Source: Bacteroidales bacterium
GTDB taxonomy: Bacteria > Bacteroidota > Bacteroidia > Bacteroidales > Marinilabiliaceae
NCBI GenBank assembly: GCA_900766825.1
Contig: CAAFWU010000070.1
Location: 1-64,000 of the forward strand
DNA: 64,000 bases
Direction: 5' to 3'
Shown: piece by piece, positions 1-8,151 of the stretch
Layout of the letters: each line of letters starts with the position of its first letter
Position numbering within the stretch: the first letter of the stretch is position 1
The notes under the pieces: model-generated
Told to the model about the DNA's origin: nothing
The model's database searches: none
Seen by the model: the letters and a program-made list of their open reading frames with translations, nothing else
Program-made: the position numbers and the translations under genes

Positions 1-23
1 AAATGGTGTATTATTGTACTTTT

Positions 24-73
24 ACCCAGGGTGTTACCCTGGGCTTACGAGGCTGATACCCTTTTAGGGTATC
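24..73. repeat. two-hairpin dispersed repeat (copy A)
   Basis: Two adjacent palindromes: CCCAGGGT-gtt-ACCCTGGG, then GATACCCTTTTAGGGTATC. The same two-hairpin design, with a similar linker, occurs twice more at about 20226 and 20411. I infer a dispersed non-coding repeat family; its function is unknown. Confidence 0.6.
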
Positions 74-163
74 TTCTGTGCTACCTCACAATATAATAAA
101 TACAACAAGCAGAAAGGCAACACCTCGACACAGTTTTTTTTTTTGTGTGTGTTGGGGGAATAA

Positions 164-183
164 TTTACTAAAGTTTCGCAAGT
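164..183 (+). repeat. dispersed repeat motif, copy 1
   Basis: The 20-base stretch beginning TTTACTAAAG recurs with one mismatch at 42455-42474. In both places it is followed by a second shared block starting AGTATGTTTAGCC (288 and 42506). Confidence 0.5.
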
Positions 184-280
184 GGTCTTATTCAAGTTGA
201 TCTTATTTAAGAGTGCAGAATTCAAAAGGAAAGCGCAATAGTGTAGAAATCTAAGTTAGTAAATGCATAATTCAACATAA

Positions 281-520
281 AAGTGCCAGTATGTTTAGCC
301 CCCATCGAGGGCTATCGCCCCGAAGGGGCAACAGAACATAGCCCAGGGCAACGCCCTGGGTAAACGCCCCCACCTCACTCCCCCTTAATTGCAGCGCCCT
401 GTAAGGGCAACAGAATATCCGAAGGGCAACGTTTTCTTAAGGTATGCACAGAGGCCAAGCTTGCTTGGACTTTGTCGTGCCGCTGAAAACGTCGGCGAAG
501 CCAACGCCCTGAGAATCATA
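281..520. repeat. cluster of REP-like short palindromes, no gene
   Basis: The stretch holds several GC-rich palindromes, such as GCCCCGAAGGGGC, CCCAGGGCAACGCCCTGGG and GCCCTGTAAGGGC, separated by short AT-rich spacers. No ORF with coding character is visible anywhere in 1-715. I read this as intergenic REP-like repeat DNA downstream of the glycan locus. Confidence 0.55.
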
Positions 521-607
521 GTCCAAAATTATCAGTCCATTCCGTTTAATTCATAATTCATATAAATCCGAAGTTCGTCATCCAATCCACATAATCCCCC
601 TAAAATA

Positions 608-650
608 TTAAAACCTCCCCGCCGCAAGAGCTGTTGCAGCAGGGAGGTTT
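608..650 (-). terminator. terminator of the GH26 / glycan operon
   Basis: Inverted repeat with arms AACCTCCC (612-619) and GGGAGGTT (642-649). On the minus strand it is followed by a T-rich tail (TTTTAATATTTT). It lies about 65 bases beyond the GH26 stop codon. Confidence 0.7.
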
Positions 651-715
651 CGCAAATATAACACGAAAAGTATAAGTGTTATGGGAGCCTTTAGCGTGCG
701 AAAATGAGAAACGGT

Positions 716-2493
716 TTACTCTGTGTAGTCGCCCAACCAAAGGATGTTAGGATTAGCTACAGCATCGCGCCAGAAGTCGGGAGAAGCATGATATTTACCA
801 TCCTTGATGCTCTTCTCCTCATCGTACCAGGGCATGAACCAACTCCATTTGCAACCACGAGTAAACTGGCTGCTAATAGTGGAGAGTTCCTCAATCTTCT
901 GCTGCTCATTGAAACCACACTCGCTCAGAGTCACAATCTTGCTACTCTTACCCTTGAGGTTCATGAAAGAGAGATAGCAGTTCTCCACATCCTTATTATA
1001 TATGTCGCAACCCACGATGTCCACATACTCATCGCCTGGATACCAGGTTTCTATGTCGAACACTTGACTTGTCCAGACCCAGATAAGGTTATCCAGACCA
1101 GCTTCACGGAAACGGTTGAACATATCAATCCACAGCTGTTTGTGCAGGGCGGCACCATTGTCTCCCGAGGGACCCCACCAGAACCACTGACCAGAAGCCT
1201 CGTGATAGGGACGCCACAGAACGGGAATATTAGCCTCTTTGAGCAGAGTTAGGTTTTTGATAATCTGCTCCATGCCAATCTCATAGCAAACCTTCTCCCA
1301 TGTGGTTTCGGTGCTGAATATATTATCAACTTTGAAATCGGCATTAGGACCATAGGCATAGCTATTATGAGTGCTTTCGGGCAACTGCTTTGAGTACCAA
1401 TCCTTCAACTCAGCCTCGATCCACTCAAGGGTATTGCCAGCCAACTTGATGTCTTTGAGCACAGCCCAATTCTTCTCTTCTTTTTCACCATTGGTCACAA
1501 TAAGTTTGAGACCACCAGCTTGTACTTTGGCAAGCATAGCAGCATCGGCAATCTCGAACATAAGGTCACCCTTGATAGAATCAACCTTGCCTATTGAGTT
1601 ATCGTCAGCATCCTTCCACTCGGCGATGGCCTTAGCGGATGTTTTGTCCATACGAACCTGCACAAAATCGCCTACCTTAGCCTTGTCAAAGAGGTGGGCG
1701 GGCAGAGCCACTTCTGGCTGACCATAGAGTGGATAGGCGGGCACAAGCCAATGCCAACCAATGGTGGCAATGCCGCCATCGGCAACCCAATTTTTCACAG
1801 GGGTTATGTCGGTGTAGTCAATCCAACCAGCACTGCGTTCTGAGCTCTCGAGGTGGATGTAGTCGAAACCATTGATAAGGGGGGTCTTGCCGTAGGTGGC
1901 ACCAATCTGGCGAGAGATGTTGTCGTTCCAATTCACATCGGCCATCTGACCAGAGAGGACTTTGGAACCGTAGTTGGCAAGAAGGAAAGAGTAGAGTTTA
2001 TTGGCGGGATCGGAGGTTGCCATCACAGGCTTCTGCGCTATGGAGGGAGTGGGCAGAGCGTTGAGTTTGATTTCTATACTGCCAGTACAGTACTCGCCCT
2101 GACCGTTATGCACTTCGGTCAGAGGGAAGGTGACGGAGTAATCTTTGTTGAGGTCTGGCACATAGACTTCTACGTCTACGGCTTTTTCGGAGAATATGGC
2201 TTTGGTTGATTTTATCTCGAGTCCGTTGGTGGCCACTATGTTGCCAATGGCCTGCACGGGGTTGTAAAAAGGGCCTTCGTTAAAAATGATGCGGATGGTT
2301 GAAGAGCCACACCACTCAAGGCTGAAGTTAGCATTTGCCACATCGGCCTTTTGGTCGTAGTACTGGACCTGCACGGCATTGCGAATGGCGGCGTCGGCCA
2401 CTGTGTAGTCGTCGTCATCATCGCAAGCTGTAAAGCCTACGGCGAGTAATGATGAGAGGAGAAGTACCCCCCCCTGTTAATTTTTGTTAACAT
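716..2493 (-). CDS. GH26 beta-mannanase-like lipoprotein, frame broken at a G8 tract
   Basis: Predicted secreted glycoside hydrolase family 26 enzyme, most likely an endo-beta-1,4-mannanase. From the first in-frame codon after the break (GTG at 2401) it is 561 residues. An N-terminal beta-sandwich-like part (about 1-120) precedes the TIM barrel. The acid/base is probably E401 in RPYHEASGQW and the nucleophile E494 in TLSECGF, both typical of GH26. Upstream in the same frame comes a clear lipoprotein signal (LLAVGFTAC followed by five Asp), but its only ATG, at 2493, is out of frame because of a run of eight G (plus strand C8, 2467-2474). Nine or six G would restore one ORF beginning MLTKINR. 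It is the last gene of the susCD locus. Phase variation or a homopolymer sequencing error are both possible. Confidence 0.85.
2467..2474 (-). repeat. G8 homopolymer in the GH26 signal peptide, candidate phase switch
   Basis: Eight C on the plus strand (eight G in the coding sense), codons 7-9 after the ATG at 2493. As given, the ATG frame runs into TAG within 19 codons. A change of +1 or -2 G joins the ATG to the lipobox and the GH26 domain. Confidence 0.75.
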
Positions 2494-2532
2494 AGCTATT
2501 ATCTTTGAGTATGTTAATTGCGGAAATAAAAG

Positions 2533-2583
2533 AGAGGGCGGGAGGTGAACTCTTTTGCGGGAGAGTGATGGCTCCCGCCCTCT
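2533..2583 (-). terminator. hairpin between the TIG lipoprotein and GH26 genes
   Basis: Perfect 12-base arms AGAGGGCGGGAG (2533-2544) and CTCCCGCCCTCT (2572-2583). On the minus strand a CTTTTATTT tail follows. It can act as an intra-operon terminator or attenuator that lowers GH26 expression relative to the upstream genes. Confidence 0.6.
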
Positions 2584-2618
2584 GAGATAAAATGTTTAGT
2601 ACAAGCAGAGAACTACTT

Positions 2619-4970
2619 CTACTTGATGGCAATCTTGGTTACAATGTAATTTTGACCAGAAACAACCATACCGAACTCCTTAACAGAAGCCAAATCCTCA
2701 GCTGAGAGAGAGAAAGAAAATTCGGAATTGCCTTCGGACAAGTTAGTAACACCCCACTTGTCATCTTCATTTGCACTCTCGAGACTTGGCCAACCAGCGG
2801 CCATACTCTTTATGGAAATCTGAGCACCAGACTCTGCACCTTCTACAGTAACGTAGAATGTTTGACCAACTGTAACGTCAGCCAACAGATCTGCTGCAAG
2901 TTGTACAGAACCCCAACTGTTTTCGATGAAGGAATAAGATCCTGTCCAAATTGGAGTTGCGGGAGAGTAATCAATTGCATAAACAATTTTGGTTACAAGA
3001 ACACCATCGGCATTGAACATTATGCCAAGCTGTCCCAAATCAGTCCACGCCTTAAGAGCAGATATAGGAGTTTCTACATAGCCCGTTCCTGCAACAGCCT
3101 CCAATTCAGCTTTAGAGAAATCGATCTGATTTCCTTTTGCACTCCAACCAGTACCCTGTCCCCAATTTTGGTCAAGCAATTGCAAATCGGAAGCGGGGTT
3201 CTCACCAATATAGATGCGTAATGTTGCTTCATCTGGAATATCTGCTACTACAAAGTTAGGATCAGGCCAGGCACCGACCCAACCACTAACATTAAGTTCA
3301 CCAGACCAAAGTTCTGTTTCAACAACACCTGCAGAAACTACAGTCATAGTGTAAACTACTTCAGTATCACCAGTAACGAGTTTCACTTTTTTCTTGCCCA
3401 TGGTTGGACCTGCCGAGAAGTAAACAAATGGTTCACCACCGTCGAGACCATTGATAAAGAAACCTACCTCTTTGTCGTTTACATACACATGTTCAAGAGC
3501 CTCGGCATTAACAACAGCACCATTAGCCATTGTTCCCATAACAAAGGTATTAGCCTCAAACTCATCGCCTCTCTTGAAAGCACAGAAGGTGAAAGATTTA
3601 ACAGTAAAGGGCTCAACAAGTGTTACAGTTTCACCATTGTCCATAACCATTATAACAGCTTTGTTATTCTCAGCTGCAATAGGTACTTGAACCTTGAACG
3701 ACTTACCATCTGCAGCAGGAGTTGCAGTTGCCTCAACATCGCCAAATAATATAGTTTTAACTCGACCTGCAATGCCATTGGTAACGGTGATATCTAGCAT
3801 ATCAACAGGTGTAGCCTCAGTTGGGAATTCAAACTCAGGCTTAGTGGTAACGAATCCAGAGACTGGAACCGTTGCACCATTGGCAAGTTTGAGAGTGATA
3901 TCACCACTCTGAGCCTCTGCTGTAACGGGCAATTTGATTTCACCATTCTCATAAATCAGAGTGTCTGCACCATTGGTGAAGGCGCCAGCAATGATGAGAT
4001 CGAGGTCAGAACCCTCAATAACAACAACATCGCCAATGCCATAAGAAGCTTGGGCATCCTTGATGGTGGCTGTTGGCAAAACTGTCTTGAGTTCACCAGC
4101 AGAGACGGTGAGACCAGAGAGGAGGTTGAGGGTTACTTCGCCATCTTGCGCCTCGGCGGGGAGCACTATGGTGATGTTCTCTACATCAACGGTGGGATCC
4201 TCGATGCCAGAGGCAACGGTAACATTGCCAGCAAAGGTTACGCTCTCAACCAAGCGGAGGAGGGTACCTGTGATGACCACATTGTCGCCAGCCTTAACGG
4301 TTCCGCTTGCGAGCTTGACGTCGGCGGGCTCAGCCACGGTGAGGGGCTTGAGGTTCTCGAGCAGAACCTCGGCGGTGTCGCCATTGACAATGGAGTAGTA
4401 GCCGATGGCAATCTTGCCAGTTGATGCATCCACAGGCACGGTCACATTGAACTCAGTGATCTGAGGAGGTGTGGGGGCATTGATTACCTCAACATCGTCG
4501 CCAGTGGCAAAACGAACAAACTCAATGTAGTTGAGGTAGGTACCCTTGATGGTAATCTTGTCGCCCGCCTTCACGGTGTCGGCAGCCACGTAACCGTCGA
4601 AGGTAATGGGCTCGGTGAAGGAGATGGCGGCCGTGGTTATCTCACCACCATTGTAGATGAGGGTCACAGGGCCCGCAGCAGCACCCTCGGGCACGAGGCA
4701 ACGGATGGTGTTTTCGTCCACCACCTCGGGGGCAGAGGACACACCGCCAGTGAACTCGATGCTTGAAACTTGGTTGAGGTTGTTGCCCTTGAAGGTCATG
4801 TAGGCACCGCGGGTAACCTGGAGTGAAGAGGCTACCAGTTTTACTTGGCCACCGCCAAACTGACTGGTGCTGTAGTCGTCGTCCTCATCACACGAAGTGA
4901 CCAAGGCACCCGACGACAGGGTCAAGAGACCCGCCATCAGCATGGCTATATTTTTATTGTAAAGCTTCAT
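2619..4970 (-). CDS. multi-TIG-domain outer-surface lipoprotein of the glycan locus
   Basis: 783 residues. The signal peptide ends in LVTSC followed by DEDDD, a lipoprotein export signal for the cell surface in Bacteroidetes. Residues about 40-470 are a string of five or so immunoglobulin-like TIG/IPT repeats of 80-90 residues (recurring patterns such as AGDKITIKGTYLN and AGDNVVITGTLL). The C-terminal 220 residues form two similar beta-rich blocks (from about 560 and about 675, each with a W-S/T-G opening and an aromatic-rich core) that look like carbohydrate-binding modules. It lies between SGBP and GH26, so it probably binds the same polysaccharide at the surface. The binding role is inferred from context and architecture; no enzyme motif is visible. 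Confidence 0.8.
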   Translation of the reverse strand: MKLYNKNIAMLMAGLLTLSSGALVTSCDEDDDYSTSQFGGGQVKLVASSLQVTRGAYMTFKGNNLNQVSSIEFTGGVSSAPEVVDENTIRCLVPEGAAAGPVTLIYNGGEITTAAISFTEPITFDGYVAADTVKAGDKITIKGTYLNYIEFVRFATGDDVEVINAPTPPQITEFNVTVPVDASTGKIAIGYYSIVNGDTAEVLLENLKPLTVAEPADVKLASGTVKAGDNVVITGTLLRLVESVTFAGNVTVASGIEDPTVDVENITIVLPAEAQDGEVTLNLLSGLTVSAGELKTVLPTATIKDAQASYGIGDVVVIEGSDLDLIIAGAFTNGADTLIYENGEIKLPVTAEAQSGDITLKLANGATVPVSGFVTTKPEFEFPTEATPVDMLDITVTNGIAGRVKTILFGDVEATATPAADGKSFKVQVPIAAENNKAVIMVMDNGETVTLVEPFTVKSFTFCAFKRGDEFEANTFVMGTMANGAVVNAEALEHVYVNDKEVGFFINGLDGGEPFVYFSAGPTMGKKKVKLVTGDTEVVYTMTVVSAGVVETELWSGELNVSGWVGAWPDPNFVVADIPDEATLRIYIGENPASDLQLLDQNWGQGTGWSAKGNQIDFSKAELEAVAGTGYVETPISALKAWTDLGQLGIMFNADGVLVTKIVYAIDYSPATPIWTGSYSFIENSWGSVQLAADLLADVTVGQTFYVTVEGAESGAQISIKSMAAGWPSLESANEDDKWGVTNLSEGNSEFSFSLSAEDLASVKEFGMVVSGQNYIVTKIAIK

Positions 4971-5001
4971 AACTTACAATTTAGCTTCTGTGAAATGAAA
5001 A

Positions 5002-6339
5002 TTACTTATAGGGGACGGCACGTATGTTGTCGATCTTGAAGATAGGTGTGCAGGGGAAGGTGCCCTTGACGCCACCGTCGTTGATCCACAAGATGAAGCT
5101 GGCAAAGTCCTCGGGAGCTTTGAGAGGACGTGTGCACGCTGCGCCATCCATGTCGTACTTGAAGTCTGCAATGGGGCATGTTACTGTAACCCACTCGTCG
5201 CCAGTCTCATAGGAGCCGCCATCTTGCCATGGACGCCACCAGTAGCGACCGTAGCCTTTGCCACCCTTAGCCTCGGTATGGATGTAGGTGTTGTTTTGCC
5301 AAGAGTCGTTGGCGCAGTCTTCGGCATTGGCAAAGAGGAGCATCATGCCGCCACCCGTCCAAGGAGAGGTCTTGGGAATGCAGAGTTCAAATTTCACAGC
5401 CATATTATTGAAGTCGGTGAAATCGATGAAGTTGCAGAAAGGAGCACCAGCACCTGTGGTGCCGTAGACGTCGCCATTCCAGCTACCAGCCCAGAAGGGG
5501 AGCTTGAGGGCTTCGTTCCAACCAGCACCCTCTTCGGTGAGTTCCGAGGTCAAGATGCAGTACTGACCATCGATGCCGTTCTCGTCCGAGTAGGTTGCGG
5601 CAATGTTCCAACCCTGAGGTATCTTGCCCAGCGAGTTCTCCTCGGTGCTGGCACCACCCTCGCCATTGAAGTTGGTCATGATGCCACGGTTGTCGTTGAA
5701 CCAGAACTTGCTGGACTTGGTGGAGCCATATTTGGTCTTCACAGTGATGGCACCTGGCTCGGTGCAGCCCTCGGGCACACGGAACTTAAGTGTCTGCTGC
5801 TCAACGCTGACAATCTCGGAAACGGGAGTGCCATCGGGCATGGTCACGGTAAGAGGATCGTTGTCGTAGGTCAGGAAGTAGTCGCCCTTGATGGTGGCCA
5901 CTTCGCCAGGACGAACGTACTCACACGCCATGCTGGCCAACACAGGAGCGGCAATGTCCACAGTGAAAGGATAGGGCACGGTGTCGCCGCTGCAGTTGAT
6001 GAAGTAGATCTGATCGGTGGGCACCACTGGCAAGCTACGGGGTACGCTAACGTAGAGAGCGTTGTCGGTGATGAGGGCGATGTTGAGCACAGCTTGCTGG
6101 TCGTTGAAGATAATCTTCTTAATGGAGCGAAGGTTGTCGCCCAAAACAACGAGGCGAGTGCCAGTGAAGGCCGAGGTGACGAGCGAATCGGGATTCGACG
6201 CAGCCACAATGGCTCTGATGGATGGGGAACCACCCGTGCTCTCGTACTCATAGGAGTCCTCGTCACAAGCCACCATGGGCAGAGCAACCAAGGAGAGCAT
6301 TGCTGCGGTTCGCGCTATATGTTTGAAATTAATTTTCAT
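5002..6339 (-). CDS. surface glycan-binding lipoprotein (SGBP-B type)
   Basis: 445 residues. Signal peptide ends LPMVAC then DEDSYEYE. Two TIG/IPT domains (about 40-125 and 130-220) are followed by a C-terminal domain (about 225-445) rich in Trp and Tyr (WNEALKLPFWAGSW, YGRYWWRPWQDGGSY), the pattern of the SGBP_B glycan-binding domain found next to SusC/D pairs. It holds polysaccharide at the cell surface and passes it to SusCD. A purine-rich AAGGAG lies just before the ATG, unusual in this phylum where Shine-Dalgarno use is weak. It is the third gene of the locus, 23 bases after susD. Confidence 0.87.
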   Translation of the reverse strand: MKINFKHIARTAAMLSLVALPMVACDEDSYEYESTGGSPSIRAIVAASNPDSLVTSAFTGTRLVVLGDNLRSIKKIIFNDQQAVLNIALITDNALYVSVPRSLPVVPTDQIYFINCSGDTVPYPFTVDIAAPVLASMACEYVRPGEVATIKGDYFLTYDNDPLTVTMPDGTPVSEIVSVEQQTLKFRVPEGCTEPGAITVKTKYGSTKSSKFWFNDNRGIMTNFNGEGGASTEENSLGKIPQGWNIAATYSDENGIDGQYCILTSELTEEGAGWNEALKLPFWAGSWNGDVYGTTGAGAPFCNFIDFTDFNNMAVKFELCIPKTSPWTGGGMMLLFANAEDCANDSWQNNTYIHTEAKGGKGYGRYWWRPWQDGGSYETGDEWVTVTCPIADFKYDMDGAACTRPLKAPEDFASFILWINDGGVKGTFPCTPIFKIDNIRAVPYK

Positions 6340-6362
6340 CTCCTTATAAATCTATGGTCAGA

Positions 6363-8135
6363 CTAATAGGTGTACTGATTTACGTCCACATCGATGGGGT
6401 CCTCGGTGAGGTGAGGGTTCATCAGCAGGTCGGTGTCGGGGAAAGGCAAGGTGAAGTTAACCGTGGTGATGGCGTTGCCAGCTGTGTAGCCGCAAGCGGA
6501 TACGTCCCAAGTGCTGTAGCCACTGGAGAAGTAGGTCTTGTAGGCATCGCTGAGGCCATAGTAAGTACCGCGGTCCTGAGCCTTGATTTCGTTTTCGGCA
6601 GCAGCCTTCTCAAAGTAGGCGAGGCGGACGAAGTCATACCAACGGTCGCCCTCGCAAGCCAACTCAAGACGGCGCTCTTTCCAAACCTGCTCCCAAGTGA
6701 TGGATGTGGGCACAGAGGCAGCCGAAACAGAACGGTGACGAACCTGATAGAAGGCATCGATGGCATCGGCATCGGTTGTGGAGCCCGAGATGCCACCATT
6801 GAGGAGACAAGAGGCCTCGGCCAAAACCAGATAGACATCGGCCAGACGGAGGATGTGGGTAGCGTTGCTGTAGGCCATGCGTTGGCTCTTGTAGCCGCAC
6901 TCAGCCTCGTGGTCGGCTTGGTCACCAACCAAGTGCTTAACCTCCTGAGCGCCAGTGCCGCTCTGGAACTCACCACCACCAGTCAGACCATCGCGGGCTT
7001 TCAAAGTGGCCTCGTCGGTGTTGAAGTAGAAGTCCAAAATCTCGAAGCCGCCCTTTGCAAATGTAGAGGCACGGTCTCGCCAGAAGTATTCGTAGACATC
7101 GCCAGCCATCATAAGGGTAGCCTTACGACGAGCGTCGGTGTTCACACGAGCCTCGGGATTGGCCAAAGCGTCCTCGCCAAAAGCCTTCTGGAGGTCAACA
7201 GAGGGACCAGCCCAACCACCCCAGGTGGCACCTGTCTCGTCGAAACCAGATGGAGAGAGGTCGCTCTGCAAGGTATTCTGACGAGTCCAGTTGTTGCCCT
7301 CGGCTGTCCAGCGCCAAGCGATGAGGCTCTCGGGGCATGTGTTGTAGGAGATGCGGAAGATGTTGGCATACTCAGCCTCGAGTTCGCGACCCGAGTTCTC
7401 CTTAACGTCCTTGGCGTACTTGATGGCGTTCTCCAAATCCTCTTTGTTGAGCGAACCGCTTACGCCAGCTTTGGTCAGGTAGACCTTGGCGAGCAGACCC
7501 TCGGCACAGTAGTAGTCGATACGACCAGCGTCCGCGCTCTTGGGCAGATACTCCATAGCGGCCTTAAGGGTGTTCACGATGTAGTCGTAAACGTTCTCGG
7601 GCTTAGCACGATAGAGATCGTTGTAGCTATTGGAACTGATGATGCTGGAGTTGTCGTGAACAATAGGCACACCACCAAAGCTACGTACCAAGAAGAAGTA
7701 GGCCAAAGCCTTGAGGGTGAGGCACTCGCCGATGGTGGCATTGATAGCCTTCTCGGTGCAGGCAGCACCAGCCTTCTCCTTAATGTTCTTGATCTGGGTG
7801 TTGCAGTAGGCGTTGACCGACCAGAGCGAAGCGGACATGTTAACCAAGTCCTCGTCGGTGGCGTTGACAGTGAGGGTCAAGTAAGGCGAGCTGCCCCAAT
7901 AGTAGTTGCCAGCCATAACCTCGCCCACCTTGAAGAAACCGCGCTGGAAGTCGTACCAAGGCGAGTTGTAGATGGGGTTGACGGCCTGATAGAGTTGTGC
8001 GTCGTTCTGATAGAAGTTATCAGCAACGTAGTTATCCTCAGTCGGACGCTCCAAGAAGTCGTCGCAGGCGGTAAAAGAAAAGCCAGCAGCAGCAAGGAAT
8101 GCGACCGATATATATTTCATTTTTCCGTATTTCAT
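6363..8135 (-). CDS. SusD/RagB family glycan-binding lipoprotein
   Basis: 590 residues. Signal peptide with lipobox FTAC then DDFLERPTEDN, the standard SusD N-terminus. The SusD-like region (about 60-300) carries the TPR-type helices (TLKALAYFFLVRSFGGVPIV), and the RagB/SusD C-terminal region (about 300-590) includes THILRLADVYLVLAEASCL and the WEQVWKERRLELACEGDRWYD segment seen across the family. It acts as the surface lid of the SusC transporter and binds oligosaccharide. It starts 16 bases after the susC stop and is almost certainly cotranscribed. A start at the internal Met6 (8120) is equally possible. Substrate cannot be read from sequence; the linked GH26 suggests mannan. Confidence 0.95.
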   Translation of the reverse strand: MKYGKMKYISVAFLAAAGFSFTACDDFLERPTEDNYVADNFYQNDAQLYQAVNPIYNSPWYDFQRGFFKVGEVMAGNYYWGSSPYLTLTVNATDEDLVNMSASLWSVNAYCNTQIKNIKEKAGAACTEKAINATIGECLTLKALAYFFLVRSFGGVPIVHDNSSIISSNSYNDLYRAKPENVYDYIVNTLKAAMEYLPKSADAGRIDYYCAEGLLAKVYLTKAGVSGSLNKEDLENAIKYAKDVKENSGRELEAEYANIFRISYNTCPESLIAWRWTAEGNNWTRQNTLQSDLSPSGFDETGATWGGWAGPSVDLQKAFGEDALANPEARVNTDARRKATLMMAGDVYEYFWRDRASTFAKGGFEILDFYFNTDEATLKARDGLTGGGEFQSGTGAQEVKHLVGDQADHEAECGYKSQRMAYSNATHILRLADVYLVLAEASCLLNGGISGSTTDADAIDAFYQVRHRSVSAASVPTSITWEQVWKERRLELACEGDRWYDFVRLAYFEKAAAENEIKAQDRGTYYGLSDAYKTYFSSGYSTWDVSACGYTAGNAITTVNFTLPFPDTDLLMNPHLTEDPIDVDVNQYTY

Positions 8136-8151
8136 GATGACACCTTTCTGA

